From Oleispira sp963851095 (GTDB taxonomy: Bacteria; Pseudomonadota; Gammaproteobacteria; Pseudomonadales; Oceanobacteraceae): a stretch of 64,000 nt of DNA. Under the pieces are notes generated by a model. It had not been told where the DNA came from and did not search any database. It saw only the letters and a program-made list of their open reading frames with translations. This document shows, in pieces, positions 1 to 8,247 of this stretch (position 1 is the first letter of the stretch; each line of letters opens with the position of its first letter). The position numbers and the translations under genes are program-made. The stretch spans positions 248,001 through 312,000 of the forward strand of contig CAWKOX010000033.1 of assembly GCA_963851095.1 (NCBI GenBank), given 5' to 3'.

Positions 1-47
1 CTTCCATGGTCTGATGATCATTAATGAAATTAATAAGGATGAATAAT

Positions 48-518
48 ATGAAAAAAATTATCGCTGGTGTAATTTTAGCTGCTTCTACAACAATGTCTTT
101 TGCTGCTTCTCCTGCAGGTTGTGGTCTTGGAACAGCAGTAGTTTTCAAGGATGCTAACGAATGGCATGAGCATGTTCTTGCAGCTACAACTAACGGTACT
201 TCAGGTAACCAAACTTTTGGTATGACTTCTGGTACTTTGGGCTGTGAAGCTGCAAACGGTCCTCTGGCTGGCGTTCAAACTTTCATGGACAACAACATGG
301 ATCAACTAGCTATGGACGTTGCTAAAGGCCAGGGCGAAACTTTATCTGCTCTAGCTGAGATCATTGGCGTTGACGCTGCGGATCAAACAACTTTCAACAC
401 TAAGTTGCAGGCTAGCTTTGATACTATGTTTACTACAGAAGCTACTTCTGAAACAGCTTATCAAGCAATGAAAGATACTATGCAGTCTGACCTTGTATTA
501 AAAAAATACCTAGGTTAA
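48..518 (+). CDS. DUF3015-family secreted protein
   Basis: Predicted periplasmic or secreted protein of about 156 residues that matches the DUF3015 family in general character; its function is unknown. An N-terminal signal peptide (MKKIIAGV, hydrophobic core, SFA-A cleavage region near residue 19) is visible. The mature part has two cysteines (in AGCGLG and LGCEAA) that could form a disulfide. Upstream ATGs exist at 24 and 39, but an AAGGATG ribosome-binding site at 35-41 is spaced for the ATG at 48, which also gives a normal signal peptide. It is a single-gene unit closed by the terminator at 563-588. The family call comes from recalled family features, not a search. Confidence 0.75.
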   Translation: MKKIIAGVILAASTTMSFAASPAGCGLGTAVVFKDANEWHEHVLAATTNGTSGNQTFGMTSGTLGCEAANGPLAGVQTFMDNNMDQLAMDVAKGQGETLSALAEIIGVDAADQTTFNTKLQASFDTMFTTEATSETAYQAMKDTMQSDLVLKKYLG

Positions 519-562
519 TTTCTAGCTTAGTCTTTTAGTTGTTTAAACAGCTAAGAAAAAAG

Positions 563-588
563 AGGCGTGTTATACACGCCTTTTTTTA
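563..588 (+). terminator. Rho-independent terminator after DUF3015 gene
   Basis: AGGCGTGT (563-570) pairs perfectly with ACACGCCT (574-581) across a 3-nt TAT loop, followed by a run of T. Confidence 0.85.
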
Positions 589-609
589 TGTCTGTTATTA
601 AGGGAATTT

Positions 610-2574
610 ATGTACATCTTCAACCGCCAAATATCACCAGAAAAACTTGGCAGAAAACATTTTTCAATATTATTTATTATTTCTACTGTTATATTTTCAT
701 CTTCAAGTTTTGCTAATAAAGCAAGAACGTCTATTGAAGAAATTTCTGCAATGCAGCAGTGGCAACATCTATTACATTATCGCTCTCACAGTGTGCTTGG
801 CTTTATGGAGAGTGAGAACGATACCGACAGTTTCTTTGTCTCATCAAAAGGAAAAACAGATTTAAAAGCGGAGTTAAAAGCGGAGGTCGAATTATTCTCT
901 CTTAACGGCCAGCTAGATAATGAATCTTTGCAGTGTCGTTTTCCTGCGCGTTATCAATGGTTAAAACAGTTTTACTCTGAATGGATAGATCAGTCGTGTA
1001 GTGAATTAGACGATTGGAAGTCTGAGGTGGATGCACATAAGTTAACCTTGATTTTCCCTGCGTCTTATTTGAATTCGCCTTCTTCAATGTATGGTCACAC
1101 TTTGATTCGTTTAGATCGCGAAGATGAAACTAAGAGTAAATTACTCTCTTATAGCGTGAACTTTGCCGCTAATGCCGATCCAACGGATAACGAATTAGTA
1201 TTCAGTTATAAAGGTTTGGCGGGTGGGTATCCTGGAGTGGTTTCAATTTTGCCTTATTATGCCAAGGTAAATGAATACAGCCATTTAGAACATCGTGATG
1301 TTTGGGAGTACCAACTTAACTTATCAGAGCAAGAAGTTGAACAGTTCGTTAACCATATTTGGGAAACAAAAGAGACCGAATTCGATTATTTTTTCTTTGA
1401 CGAAAATTGTTCATACCGCTTATTAGCTTTGTTGGATGCCTCTAGTGAGCGCATTGATGTAGCCAAAGACTTTTCCTTAAAAGCCATGCCCATCGATACG
1501 ATTCGTAGCTTAATTGAAATTGATAAAGTCGGCGTGGTGGAATATCGAGCGTCATCGGGTGTCATGCTAAACCAACAGCAAGAACAATTAACTGATACTC
1601 AAAAAGATTGGGCCAAGCAAATAACAGAAGCCCCCGCATTAATTAATAGCGCAGAATTCAATCAGTTGTCTGAATTTGAGCGTGCACAAATATTGGAAGT
1701 ATCGATTAGTTATTTACGGTATTTGGTAGTCAAAAAGAAACAGAATTCCCCTGCGAATAGAAAAAAATCATTGGCCTTGTTATCCGCTCGTAGCAGGATT
1801 CCGGTGCAAGACGTATTCGACCCGATTGTTGAACCCGCTATTAGGGATGATGAAGGGCATTTCACCCACAGGGTAACCGTGGCACTGGGTCAGCAAAATA
1901 ACGATGAATTCATTGATCTGCAGATGCGGATGGCCTATCACGAATTAATGGATTTACCGGATGGTTTTATTCGTGGTGGCCAGATTGAAATGGGAGCACT
2001 CACGCTAAGGGGCATAAATAAACATGCTCGCTCTGGATCAGAAGAAGGTGAAGCGTTTGCATTGCAGCTGCAACGTTTCAGTATCATTAATATCTTATCG
2101 TTAGGCTCACGTGACCACTTTCAGCAACCGATTTCATGGCGTGTTAATACGGGCTTTGATCGTTTTATTTTGGAAGGTAGTGATTTATTTGCTCACTTAG
2201 ATGTGGGTGGTGGGTATAGCTTTGATGTTGACTTTGGTGATGAACAATCGACAACCGACCTGGGTCAGGTTTATGGCTTACTTGAGGCGCGTTTAAAGGC
2301 CAGTGGTCAGTTTGATGATGGCTATCAGTTATCAGCAGGTGCACAGGTGGGTTGGTTATATCAGGGTAGTCAGTGGCAGATGAATGTTTATGGCAGTTGG
2401 TTGCCTTCGGTATTGGGCGAAGATTTTGATTACCAAGATACCGTGCTCGCACTGGGCAGTAAATTGGATAAAAACGTACAGTTACGCTTAGAAGCCAAAA
2501 AACAGTGGCTTACCGCTTCGGGCAATAGCATTGATGGCGATAGTCTTAGTTTGGGGCTTAATTGGTACTTCTAA
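610..2574 (+). CDS. DUF4105 (Lnb N-terminal periplasmic) domain protein
   Basis: A 654-residue envelope protein of unknown function. The first 35 residues contain a hydrophobic signal segment ending near SSSFA. The middle third has the DUF4105 hallmarks SSMYGHTLIRLD and, further on, FFDENCSYRLLALLD, the conserved segments (with a His and a Cys) of this thiol-hydrolase-like family. The C-terminal third alternates aromatic and polar residues and ends LNWYF, as expected for an outer-membrane beta barrel with a terminal aromatic; that part is inference. Its stop overlaps the start of the next gene in a TAATG junction, so translational coupling with the lipoprotein hydrolase is likely. Confidence 0.8.
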   Translation: MYIFNRQISPEKLGRKHFSILFIISTVIFSSSSFANKARTSIEEISAMQQWQHLLHYRSHSVLGFMESENDTDSFFVSSKGKTDLKAELKAEVELFSLNGQLDNESLQCRFPARYQWLKQFYSEWIDQSCSELDDWKSEVDAHKLTLIFPASYLNSPSSMYGHTLIRLDREDETKSKLLSYSVNFAANADPTDNELVFSYKGLAGGYPGVVSILPYYAKVNEYSHLEHRDVWEYQLNLSEQEVEQFVNHIWETKETEFDYFFFDENCSYRLLALLDASSERIDVAKDFSLKAMPIDTIRSLIEIDKVGVVEYRASSGVMLNQQQEQLTDTQKDWAKQITEAPALINSAEFNQLSEFERAQILEVSISYLRYLVVKKKQNSPANRKKSLALLSARSRIPVQDVFDPIVEPAIRDDEGHFTHRVTVALGQQNNDEFIDLQMRMAYHELMDLPDGFIRGGQIEMGALTLRGINKHARSGSEEGEAFALQLQRFSIINILSLGSRDHFQQPISWRVNTGFDRFILEGSDLFAHLDVGGGYSFDVDFGDEQSTTDLGQVYGLLEARLKASGQFDDGYQLSAGAQVGWLYQGSQWQMNVYGSWLPSVLGEDFDYQDTVLALGSKLDKNVQLRLEAKKQWLTASGNSIDGDSLSLGLNWYF

Positions 2575-3416
2575 TGTTTAGACTAACGCGACTAAGTTTG
2601 GCTACTGTTTTAATATTGCTGTTATCGGGTTGTTCTAACTTGACCAGCTTGCTGTTTTATCCGCAGCAGCAATATTTACGAACGCCGACTGATATTGGTC
2701 TCGTTTACGAAGAAGTGACAACCTATGCAGCTGATGGCATTGAAATTAATTCTTGGTTTTTACCGGCAACGCCCTCTAAAAATGGCCAGCAAGATGATTC
2801 GCCGATTGTATTATTTTTGCATGGCAATGCTGAAAATATCAGTACCCATATTGGCAGCGTATATTGGCTGCCAGATCAGGGAGTGAACGTATTTTTATTG
2901 GATTATCGTGGCTTTGGGCACTCGCAAGGTGACCCTTATATTCCTGCAATTTTTCAAGATGTGGAATCGACACTGGTATGGATTAGAACGCGATTTCCTC
3001 AGCGTAAGGTTTTTATTCTGGGTCAGAGCATCGGTTCTGCCATTGCTGTGACCAGTATGGCGTTATTTAAAGATGAATATAAACTCTCTGGCTTGGTATT
3101 AGATTCAACGTTCACGGGATACCGTGACATTGCTCAGGAAGTCACAGGTCGTAGCTTCATTACTTGGCTAGCGTGGCCTTTTACTTGGTTACTCCCCACA
3201 CGCTGGGATCCACAAGAATACATTGCTCAAATAGCCCCTAGCCCAATCCTCATGTTCCACAGTAAGGCAGACCCAGTACTCCCCTATGAACTAGGGAATG
3301 AATTATATCAAAAAGCGCAAGCGCCTAAGCAATGGCACGAATCTAAAGGCGGGCATATTCAATCGTTCAACTTCGAAGAATACAGGCAGCTATTGCTCGA
3401 TTTCTTGCGCAAGTAG
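2574..3416 (+). CDS. alpha/beta-hydrolase lipoprotein
   Basis: Predicted serine hydrolase anchored by lipid, about 280 residues. It starts MFRLTRLSL and has a lipobox LLSGC. The alpha/beta-hydrolase elements appear in order: FLHGNAEN (oxyanion strand), the nucleophile elbow GQSIGSA, an acid in SKADPVLP and the histidine in KGGHIQSF. It resembles the BEM46/YfhR-like hydrolases; the substrate is unknown. The start at 2574 is chosen because its ATG shares its first base with the stop codon of the DUF4105 gene (TAATG) and gives a proper lipoprotein signal. Co-occurrence suggests both work in the envelope. Confidence 0.85.
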   Translation: MFRLTRLSLATVLILLLSGCSNLTSLLFYPQQQYLRTPTDIGLVYEEVTTYAADGIEINSWFLPATPSKNGQQDDSPIVLFLHGNAENISTHIGSVYWLPDQGVNVFLLDYRGFGHSQGDPYIPAIFQDVESTLVWIRTRFPQRKVFILGQSIGSAIAVTSMALFKDEYKLSGLVLDSTFTGYRDIAQEVTGRSFITWLAWPFTWLLPTRWDPQEYIAQIAPSPILMFHSKADPVLPYELGNELYQKAQAPKQWHESKGGHIQSFNFEEYRQLLLDFLRK

Positions 3417-3450
3417 TCAGCTTTGTTTTCTTATTGTCTCATTTGGGCAC

Positions 3451-3492
3451 TTTACTCATGAATACTTGCCAAATAGCATATTCATGAGTAAA
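3451..3492. repeat. Perfect 14-bp inverted repeat upstream of guaB
   Basis: TTTACTCATGAATA (3451-3464) and TATTCATGAGTAAA (3479-3492) are exact reverse complements separated by 14 nt. No T-run follows on either strand, so it is not a classical terminator. It lies about 57 bp before the guaB start and could be an operator or an mRNA hairpin. Confidence 0.7.
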
Positions 3493-3548
3493 ATGCCGCG
3501 TCAAAGTTGTACCCACATACCTTCCTATATACGCTCAGGTTGCCTCAT

Positions 3549-5033
3549 ATGTTGCGAATCGCTGAAGATGCTTTGACATTCGATGATGTCTTATTAGTTC
3601 CAGGTTACTCTGAAGTTCTGCCTAATCAAGTGTCGCTGAAAACGCGCATTACAAAAGGCATCGAGCTTAACGTCCCCTTAATTTCTGCCGCTATGGATAC
3701 GGTGACTGAAGCCCGCTTGGCGATTGCTATCGCACAAGAAGGTGGCCTCGGCATTATTCATAAGAATATGACTGTTGAAGAGCAGGCTGCTGAAGTATCT
3801 AAAGTTAAACGTTACGAAAGTGGCGTTGTAAAAGATCCTATTGTCACTGATAGCTCAACGACCATTCGCGAATTACTAGCATTAACGGATAAGCACAATA
3901 TCTCGGGTGTGCCAGTCGTTGATGGTGATGAGCTTGTAGGTATTGTGACAAGTCGTGATGTTCGCTTTGAGAAAAATCTCGACGCAACCGTTGCGACCGT
4001 GATGACACCCAAATCAAAATTGGTAACGGTTAAAGAAGGCGAGAGCCGTGACGTTGTGCAAGATTTATTGCATACCCACCGTATTGAAAAAGTATTGGTT
4101 GTTGATGACGCGGGTAAGCTAGCGGGCATGATGACGGTAAAAGATATAAACAAAGCGCGTGCTTACCCTCTAGCATCGAAAGATGAACGTGGAAGCTTAC
4201 GTGTTGGCGCTGCGGTGGGTACCGGAGCGGGTACAGATGAGCGCATCGCTGCCTTAGCTGCTGCGGGTGTGGATGTGATTGTTGTTGATACCGCTCACGG
4301 TCATACAAGCAATGCATCTGGAACCGGTGTTATTGACCGTGTACGTTGGGCGAAAACAAACTTTCCAGAGCTTCAAGTTATTGGTGGCAATATTGCTACA
4401 GCCGCCGCTGCGATTGCATTAGCTGAAGCGGGTGCTGATGGCGTTAAAGTGGGTATCGGCCCAGGTTCAATTTGTACGACACGTATTGTTGCCGGTGTTG
4501 GTGTTCCACAGATTTCTGCTGTTGCCAATGTTGCAGCCGCGATGGAAAAATACGGCGTACCAGTAATTGCCGATGGTGGTATTCGTTTCTCGGGTGACAT
4601 CGCTAAAGCAATCGTTGCTGGCGCTAGCGTGATCATGGTTGGTTCTATGTTTGCCGGTACTGATGAAGCGCCGGGTGAAGTTGAATTGTTCCAAGGTCGT
4701 GCTTATAAAAGCTACCGTGGAATGGGTTCTTTAGGGGCTATGGGACAAACTCAAGGCTCTTCAGACCGTTACTTCCAGGATAAAAATAGCGGCGTAGACA
4801 AGTTAGTACCTGAGGGTATTGAAGGTCGTATCGCTGTCAAAGGTCCATTGACTAATATTGTTCACCAACTGGTTGGTGGTGTTCGTGCTTCTATGGGTTA
4901 TACCGGTTGCGGAACAATCGAAGAAATGCGCACTAAGCCAGAGTTTGTTCGTATTACAAACGCCGGTATGAAAGAGTCGCACGTGCACGATGTGCAGATT
5001 ACGAAAGAAGCCCCTAATTACAGAATGGGGTAA
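3549..5033 (+). CDS. guaB: Inosine-5'-monophosphate dehydrogenase
   Basis: Converts IMP to XMP with NAD+, the committed step of GMP synthesis, in the cytoplasm. The protein starts MLRIAEDALTFDDVLLVPGY, closely like the E. coli enzyme, which fixes the start at 3549. At 494 residues it has normal length. A pair of CBS domains is inserted in the TIM barrel at about residues 95-205. The catalytic loop GPGSICTTRIVAGVGVPQ (Cys near residue 305), the DGGIRFSGDIAKA phosphate site and the flap with YRGMGSLGAM are all present. guaA follows, but 336 bp and a terminator separate them, so this is not the tight guaBA operon of E. coli. Confidence is very high. Confidence 0.98.
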   Translation: MLRIAEDALTFDDVLLVPGYSEVLPNQVSLKTRITKGIELNVPLISAAMDTVTEARLAIAIAQEGGLGIIHKNMTVEEQAAEVSKVKRYESGVVKDPIVTDSSTTIRELLALTDKHNISGVPVVDGDELVGIVTSRDVRFEKNLDATVATVMTPKSKLVTVKEGESRDVVQDLLHTHRIEKVLVVDDAGKLAGMMTVKDINKARAYPLASKDERGSLRVGAAVGTGAGTDERIAALAAAGVDVIVVDTAHGHTSNASGTGVIDRVRWAKTNFPELQVIGGNIATAAAAIALAEAGADGVKVGIGPGSICTTRIVAGVGVPQISAVANVAAAMEKYGVPVIADGGIRFSGDIAKAIVAGASVIMVGSMFAGTDEAPGEVELFQGRAYKSYRGMGSLGAMGQTQGSSDRYFQDKNSGVDKLVPEGIEGRIAVKGPLTNIVHQLVGGVRASMGYTGCGTIEEMRTKPEFVRITNAGMKESHVHDVQITKEAPNYRMG

Positions 5034-5170
5034 TCGCCTACTGCGCTTGCTAATACGGCGTTAAAAATTGGTTCAAGATCCTCACTTAGCACGCTAAGCT
5101 CCGGTCTTTCACAAATTTTTGCCTTGTCTTAGCTGCGCTCGTCACGGCGATGATTGTAGAATTTAAAAAG

Positions 5171-5223
5171 AAGCATTGTTGAGTATTTACGCCGTTTTGC
5201 GGAACAAATACTCAATCATGCTT
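5171..5223. repeat. Large hairpin between guaB and guaA
   Basis: AAGCATTGTTGAGTATTT (5171-5188) pairs with AAATACTCAATCATGCTT (5206-5223) at 16 of 18 positions. The loop contains a further CCG/CGG pair. No T-run follows. It could be a 3' stem that protects guaB mRNA or a repeat element. Confidence 0.65.
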
Positions 5224-5246
5224 CGATCAATTTAGACAAAAAATTT

Positions 5247-5279
5247 AACCTGCTGATTCGTCTGCGGGTTTTTTTATTT
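5247..5279 (+). terminator. Intrinsic terminator downstream of guaB
   Basis: AACCTGC (5247-5253) pairs with GCGGGTT (5264-5270, one G-T pair), followed by TTTTTATTT. It separates guaB from guaA transcription. Confidence 0.7.
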
Positions 5280-5280
5280 A

Positions 5281-5345
5281 GTACATCCATGTACGAAACC
5301 CTTTGGGCAGCCATAGGCTGTGTAAAAATGCGATCCTGCATTTTT
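5281..5345. repeat. Three consecutive short dyads in the guaA leader
   Basis: Three perfect inverted repeats follow each other: GTACAT-CC-ATGTAC (5281-5294), CAGCC-ATA-GGCTG (5308-5320) and AAAAATGC-gatcct-GCATTTTT (5324-5345). All lie within 90 bp upstream of guaA, ending 24 bp before its start. They could be modules of a dispersed REP-like element or structures in the guaA leader RNA. Confidence 0.6.
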
Positions 5346-5369
5346 GTCATTTTTTAGAAAGAGATGGTT

Positions 5370-6941
5370 ATGACTGACATTCACGCTCAACGTATTTTAA
5401 TTTTAGACTTTGGTTCTCAATATACTCAGCTTATCGCACGTCGCGTTCGTGAGTTAGGTGTGTTCTCTGAAATTCGTGCATGGGATATGGATGATCAGGA
5501 AATCATCGACTACGCACCTAACGGTATTATCCTTGCCGGTGGTCCAGAGTCGGTAACGGAAGAAAACTCTCCGCGTGCACCACAGGCGGTATTTGATTTA
5601 GGCGTTCCGGTATTGGGTATTTGCTACGGCATGCAAACCATGGCCGAGCAGTTAGGCGGCAAGGTTGAAGGTTCTGATTTACGTGAGTTCGGTTATGCGC
5701 GCATCAAAACAGAAGGCTCTTCTGCTTTGTTGAAAGACATTGCTGATCATATTGAAAATGGCGATAAGCATCTTGATGTTTGGATGAGCCACGGCGATAA
5801 AGTAACGCAAATGCCAGAAGGCTTTGAGTTAATGGCGTCAACGGGGTCGTGCCCAATTGCCGGTATGTATCACGCTGAGAAAAATTACTACGGCGTACAG
5901 TTTCACCCAGAAGTAACACATACACTTCAAGGTGAGCGTCTGCTGGGTCACTTCATTCATGAAATTTGTGATTGTGATTCTTTATGGACGCCAGCAAAAA
6001 TTATTGAAGACCAAATTGCTCGTGTACGTGCTCAAGTTGGTGATCGTAAAGTATTATTAGGTCTTTCAGGTGGTGTTGATTCATCGGTAGTTGCAGCGTT
6101 ATTGCACAAAGCCATCGGTGACCAGCTAACGTGTGTATTTGTTGATAACGGCCTACTTCGTAAAAACGAAGGTGACATGGTTATGGACATGTTTGCCGAT
6201 AATATGGGTGTGAAAGTAATCCGCGCCGATGCTGAAGATTTATTCTTAGGTAAGTTGAAAGGCATTTCTGATCCAGAGCTTAAGCGTAAAGCGATTGGTA
6301 ATACTTTTATCGAAGTGTTTGATGCTGAAGCAACCAAGATTAAAGACGTTGATTTCTTAGCGCAGGGTACTATTTACCCAGACGTTATCGAATCAGCTGC
6401 GTCTAAAACGGGTAAAGCACACGTGATTAAATCACACCACAACGTGGGTGGCTTGCCAGACGACATGAAGATGGATCTTGTTGAGCCTCTTCGTGAATTG
6501 TTTAAAGACGAAGTGCGTAAAATGGGTCTTGAATTAGGTTTGCCATACGACATGGTTTACCGTCACCCATTCCCAGGGCCAGGCCTTGGTGTGCGTATTT
6601 TGGGCGAAGTTAAAAAAGAATATTGCGATATCTTACGCGAAGCCGATGCGATCTTCTTAGAAGAGCTGCATAACTTCGATTGGTATCACAAAACGTCACA
6701 AGCGTTTGTTGTTTTCTTGCCGGTTAAATCGGTAGGTGTTGTTGGTGATGGTCGTCGTTACGAATGGGTTGTATCGCTACGTGCGGTAGAAACCATCGAC
6801 TTTATGACAGCACGCTGGGCACACCTTCCGTATGATCTTTTAGAAAAAGTATCTAACCGCATCATTAACGAAATTGAGCACATCTCGCGTGTTGCTTACG
6901 ACGTAAGCTCTAAGCCACCTGCTACTATCGAATGGGAATAA
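5370..6941 (+). CDS. guaA: GMP synthase (glutamine-hydrolysing)
   Basis: Aminates XMP to GMP using glutamine and ATP. Class I glutamine amidotransferase domain at residues ~7-205: LDFGSQYTQLIARR, nucleophile Cys in GICYGMQ, and HPEV for the His-Glu pair. ATP pyrophosphatase domain next, with PP-loop LSGGVDSSVVAALL, then a C-terminal dimerization domain ending KPPATIEWE, the conserved terminus. It is 523 residues long if the ATG at 5370 is used; this is favoured over 5364 because AGAAAGAG at 5356-5363 is well spaced and the N-terminus then reads MTDIHAQ like relatives. The gene is flanked on both sides by hairpin-rich DNA. Confidence 0.97.
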   Translation: MTDIHAQRILILDFGSQYTQLIARRVRELGVFSEIRAWDMDDQEIIDYAPNGIILAGGPESVTEENSPRAPQAVFDLGVPVLGICYGMQTMAEQLGGKVEGSDLREFGYARIKTEGSSALLKDIADHIENGDKHLDVWMSHGDKVTQMPEGFELMASTGSCPIAGMYHAEKNYYGVQFHPEVTHTLQGERLLGHFIHEICDCDSLWTPAKIIEDQIARVRAQVGDRKVLLGLSGGVDSSVVAALLHKAIGDQLTCVFVDNGLLRKNEGDMVMDMFADNMGVKVIRADAEDLFLGKLKGISDPELKRKAIGNTFIEVFDAEATKIKDVDFLAQGTIYPDVIESAASKTGKAHVIKSHHNVGGLPDDMKMDLVEPLRELFKDEVRKMGLELGLPYDMVYRHPFPGPGLGVRILGEVKKEYCDILREADAIFLEELHNFDWYHKTSQAFVVFLPVKSVGVVGDGRRYEWVVSLRAVETIDFMTARWAHLPYDLLEKVSNRIINEIEHISRVAYDVSSKPPATIEWE

Positions 6942-7000
6942 TCTAGCGCTTAGGAAGCGTAGCTTCCTGCTAGATTATTCGACTGCACATGGAGGTGCAG
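6939..7000. repeat. Bulged long hairpin plus short dyad after guaA
   Basis: TAATCTAGC (6939-6947) pairs with GCTAGATTA (6969-6977), and inside it AGGAAGC (6952-6958) pairs with GCTTCCT (6962-6968) over a GTA loop; the left arm has a 4-nt bulge. The stem begins at the guaA stop codon. A second dyad follows: CTGCAC-atggag-GTGCAG (6983-7000). Confidence 0.7.
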
Positions 7001-7076
7001 GCCGGCAGACACTACAGGGACGTACTCTTGAATATATTTCAATGTCGTAGTCTGTTACGTTACCTGTTCGTCAAAT

Positions 7077-7110
7077 AAAAAAACCAATACCTTTTCGTAT
7101 TGGTTTTTTT
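7077..7110 (+). terminator. Intrinsic terminator downstream of guaA
   Basis: CCAATAC (7084-7090) pairs with GTATTGG (7097-7103). It is flanked by an A-run before and a T-run after, so it may work in both directions. Confidence 0.85.
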
Positions 7111-7174
7111 ATATCTGCGATTTATCATGAGGCAATGCTGAAAGAAGAAATAATCAAGGAGGATATGATACGTT

Positions 7175-7636
7175 ATGAAAAACACCCTACCAGTTGACAA
7201 TGCTGCTATAAGTTACCAGGTTTATTCTGCCCAGAACGATACTGAAATTAATATCACAACCTCTCAATTCACTCAGTTGCTAAAAAATTCAACCCTAGCT
7301 GAACGTCGCCCAATAGACGATCATGAGTGTCTAGAAGGCATGATCAATAATAGTAACCTGATCGTCAGTGCTTGGGCGGAGGGGGAATTAATTGGCATCT
7401 CTCGTTGTACTACGGATTTTCATTATTGCTGTTATTTGTCTGATTTAGCGGTGGCTCAAGCGTATCAGGGGTTGGGCATTGGAAAAGCACTGCAAGTGAA
7501 AACTCAAAGCCAGCTTGGTCCAAAGTGTAAACTGATCCTTATTGCGGCACCTGCAGCTAATAGCTACTATCAAAAAATTGGTTTTAATAATAATCCACGT
7601 TGCTGGGTATTGAATCGTGATGAATCAATTCAGTAA
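7175..7636 (+). CDS. GNAT-family N-acetyltransferase
   Basis: Predicted acetyl-CoA-dependent acyltransferase of 153 residues; the substrate is unknown. The acetyl-CoA-binding motif A is visible as LAVAQAYQGLGIGKALQ (Q-x-x-G-x-G), followed by ILIAAPAANSYYQKIGF, the usual motif B region with the conserved Tyr and GF. A strong AAGGAGG ribosome-binding site lies about 12 nt before the ATG. It stands alone between the guaA terminator and the DUF3087 gene. Confidence 0.85.
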   Translation: MKNTLPVDNAAISYQVYSAQNDTEINITTSQFTQLLKNSTLAERRPIDDHECLEGMINNSNLIVSAWAEGELIGISRCTTDFHYCCYLSDLAVAQAYQGLGIGKALQVKTQSQLGPKCKLILIAAPAANSYYQKIGFNNNPRCWVLNRDESIQ

Positions 7637-7728
7637 AATAATTGATAAGCGCGATAGTATCCATAAGTGTGGTGCATCGAATTGCTTATCTTTAATACAG
7701 CTTAACTCATTAACATCTAGGTATTACT

Positions 7729-8238
7729 ATGCAATTACGAGAAATTGATAAGGCTACATATCGCAAGCGTATGAATATTGTATTGGCCGGTACCGTTATC
7801 ATTTTACTGGCAACGTCATTAATCGTTTCCAATACCTTGATTACTGCTTTTGGAAGTGACGTTGATGGAGATAACTTTTGGTGGAACATTACAGGCGTTC
7901 TTGCCGGGTTGTCGGTCATCGGGCTTGTTTATAAGATCTTTGGAAAAATCCCGTTTATGGCTGAAGTGAATTATGTTCGTAACTTAAAAGCAGAAATGAA
8001 TCGAATTTATCGCAGTTCAAAAAAAATCAATGCTGCGCTTGAGCAGAATGACAAGACAGCGATTATTATTAGTTATTTTAACCTACAGGCATCCAAGCAG
8101 GTTTATCAGCTGGATAACAATACGTTGACGATGGATGAACTGAACGAGAAAATTCGAGTATTGGATGCTCAGATCGAATCGTTGGGATTGGAGGTTACTA
8201 CCGACGATTATCGACCTGAGTTAGTTAAGCAGTTTTAG
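7729..8238 (+). CDS. DUF3087-family membrane protein
   Basis: A 169-residue protein resembling DUF3087; function unknown. Two membrane segments lie at about residues 18-40 (NIVLAGTVIILLATSLIV) and 50-67 (NITGVLAGLSVIGLVYKIF). A long, charged, probably helical cytoplasmic tail of about 95 residues follows. It converges on the BASS transporter gene with only 9 bp between the two stop codons and no clear terminator. Confidence 0.7.
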   Translation: MQLREIDKATYRKRMNIVLAGTVIILLATSLIVSNTLITAFGSDVDGDNFWWNITGVLAGLSVIGLVYKIFGKIPFMAEVNYVRNLKAEMNRIYRSSKKINAALEQNDKTAIIISYFNLQASKQVYQLDNNTLTMDELNEKIRVLDAQIESLGLEVTTDDYRPELVKQF

Positions 8239-8247
8239 GCTTAATCG

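Noticed and set aside
3451..3492. Rho-independent terminator of the lipoprotein hydrolase gene
   Set aside because: The inverted repeat is perfect but is not GC-rich and is not followed by a T-run on either strand.
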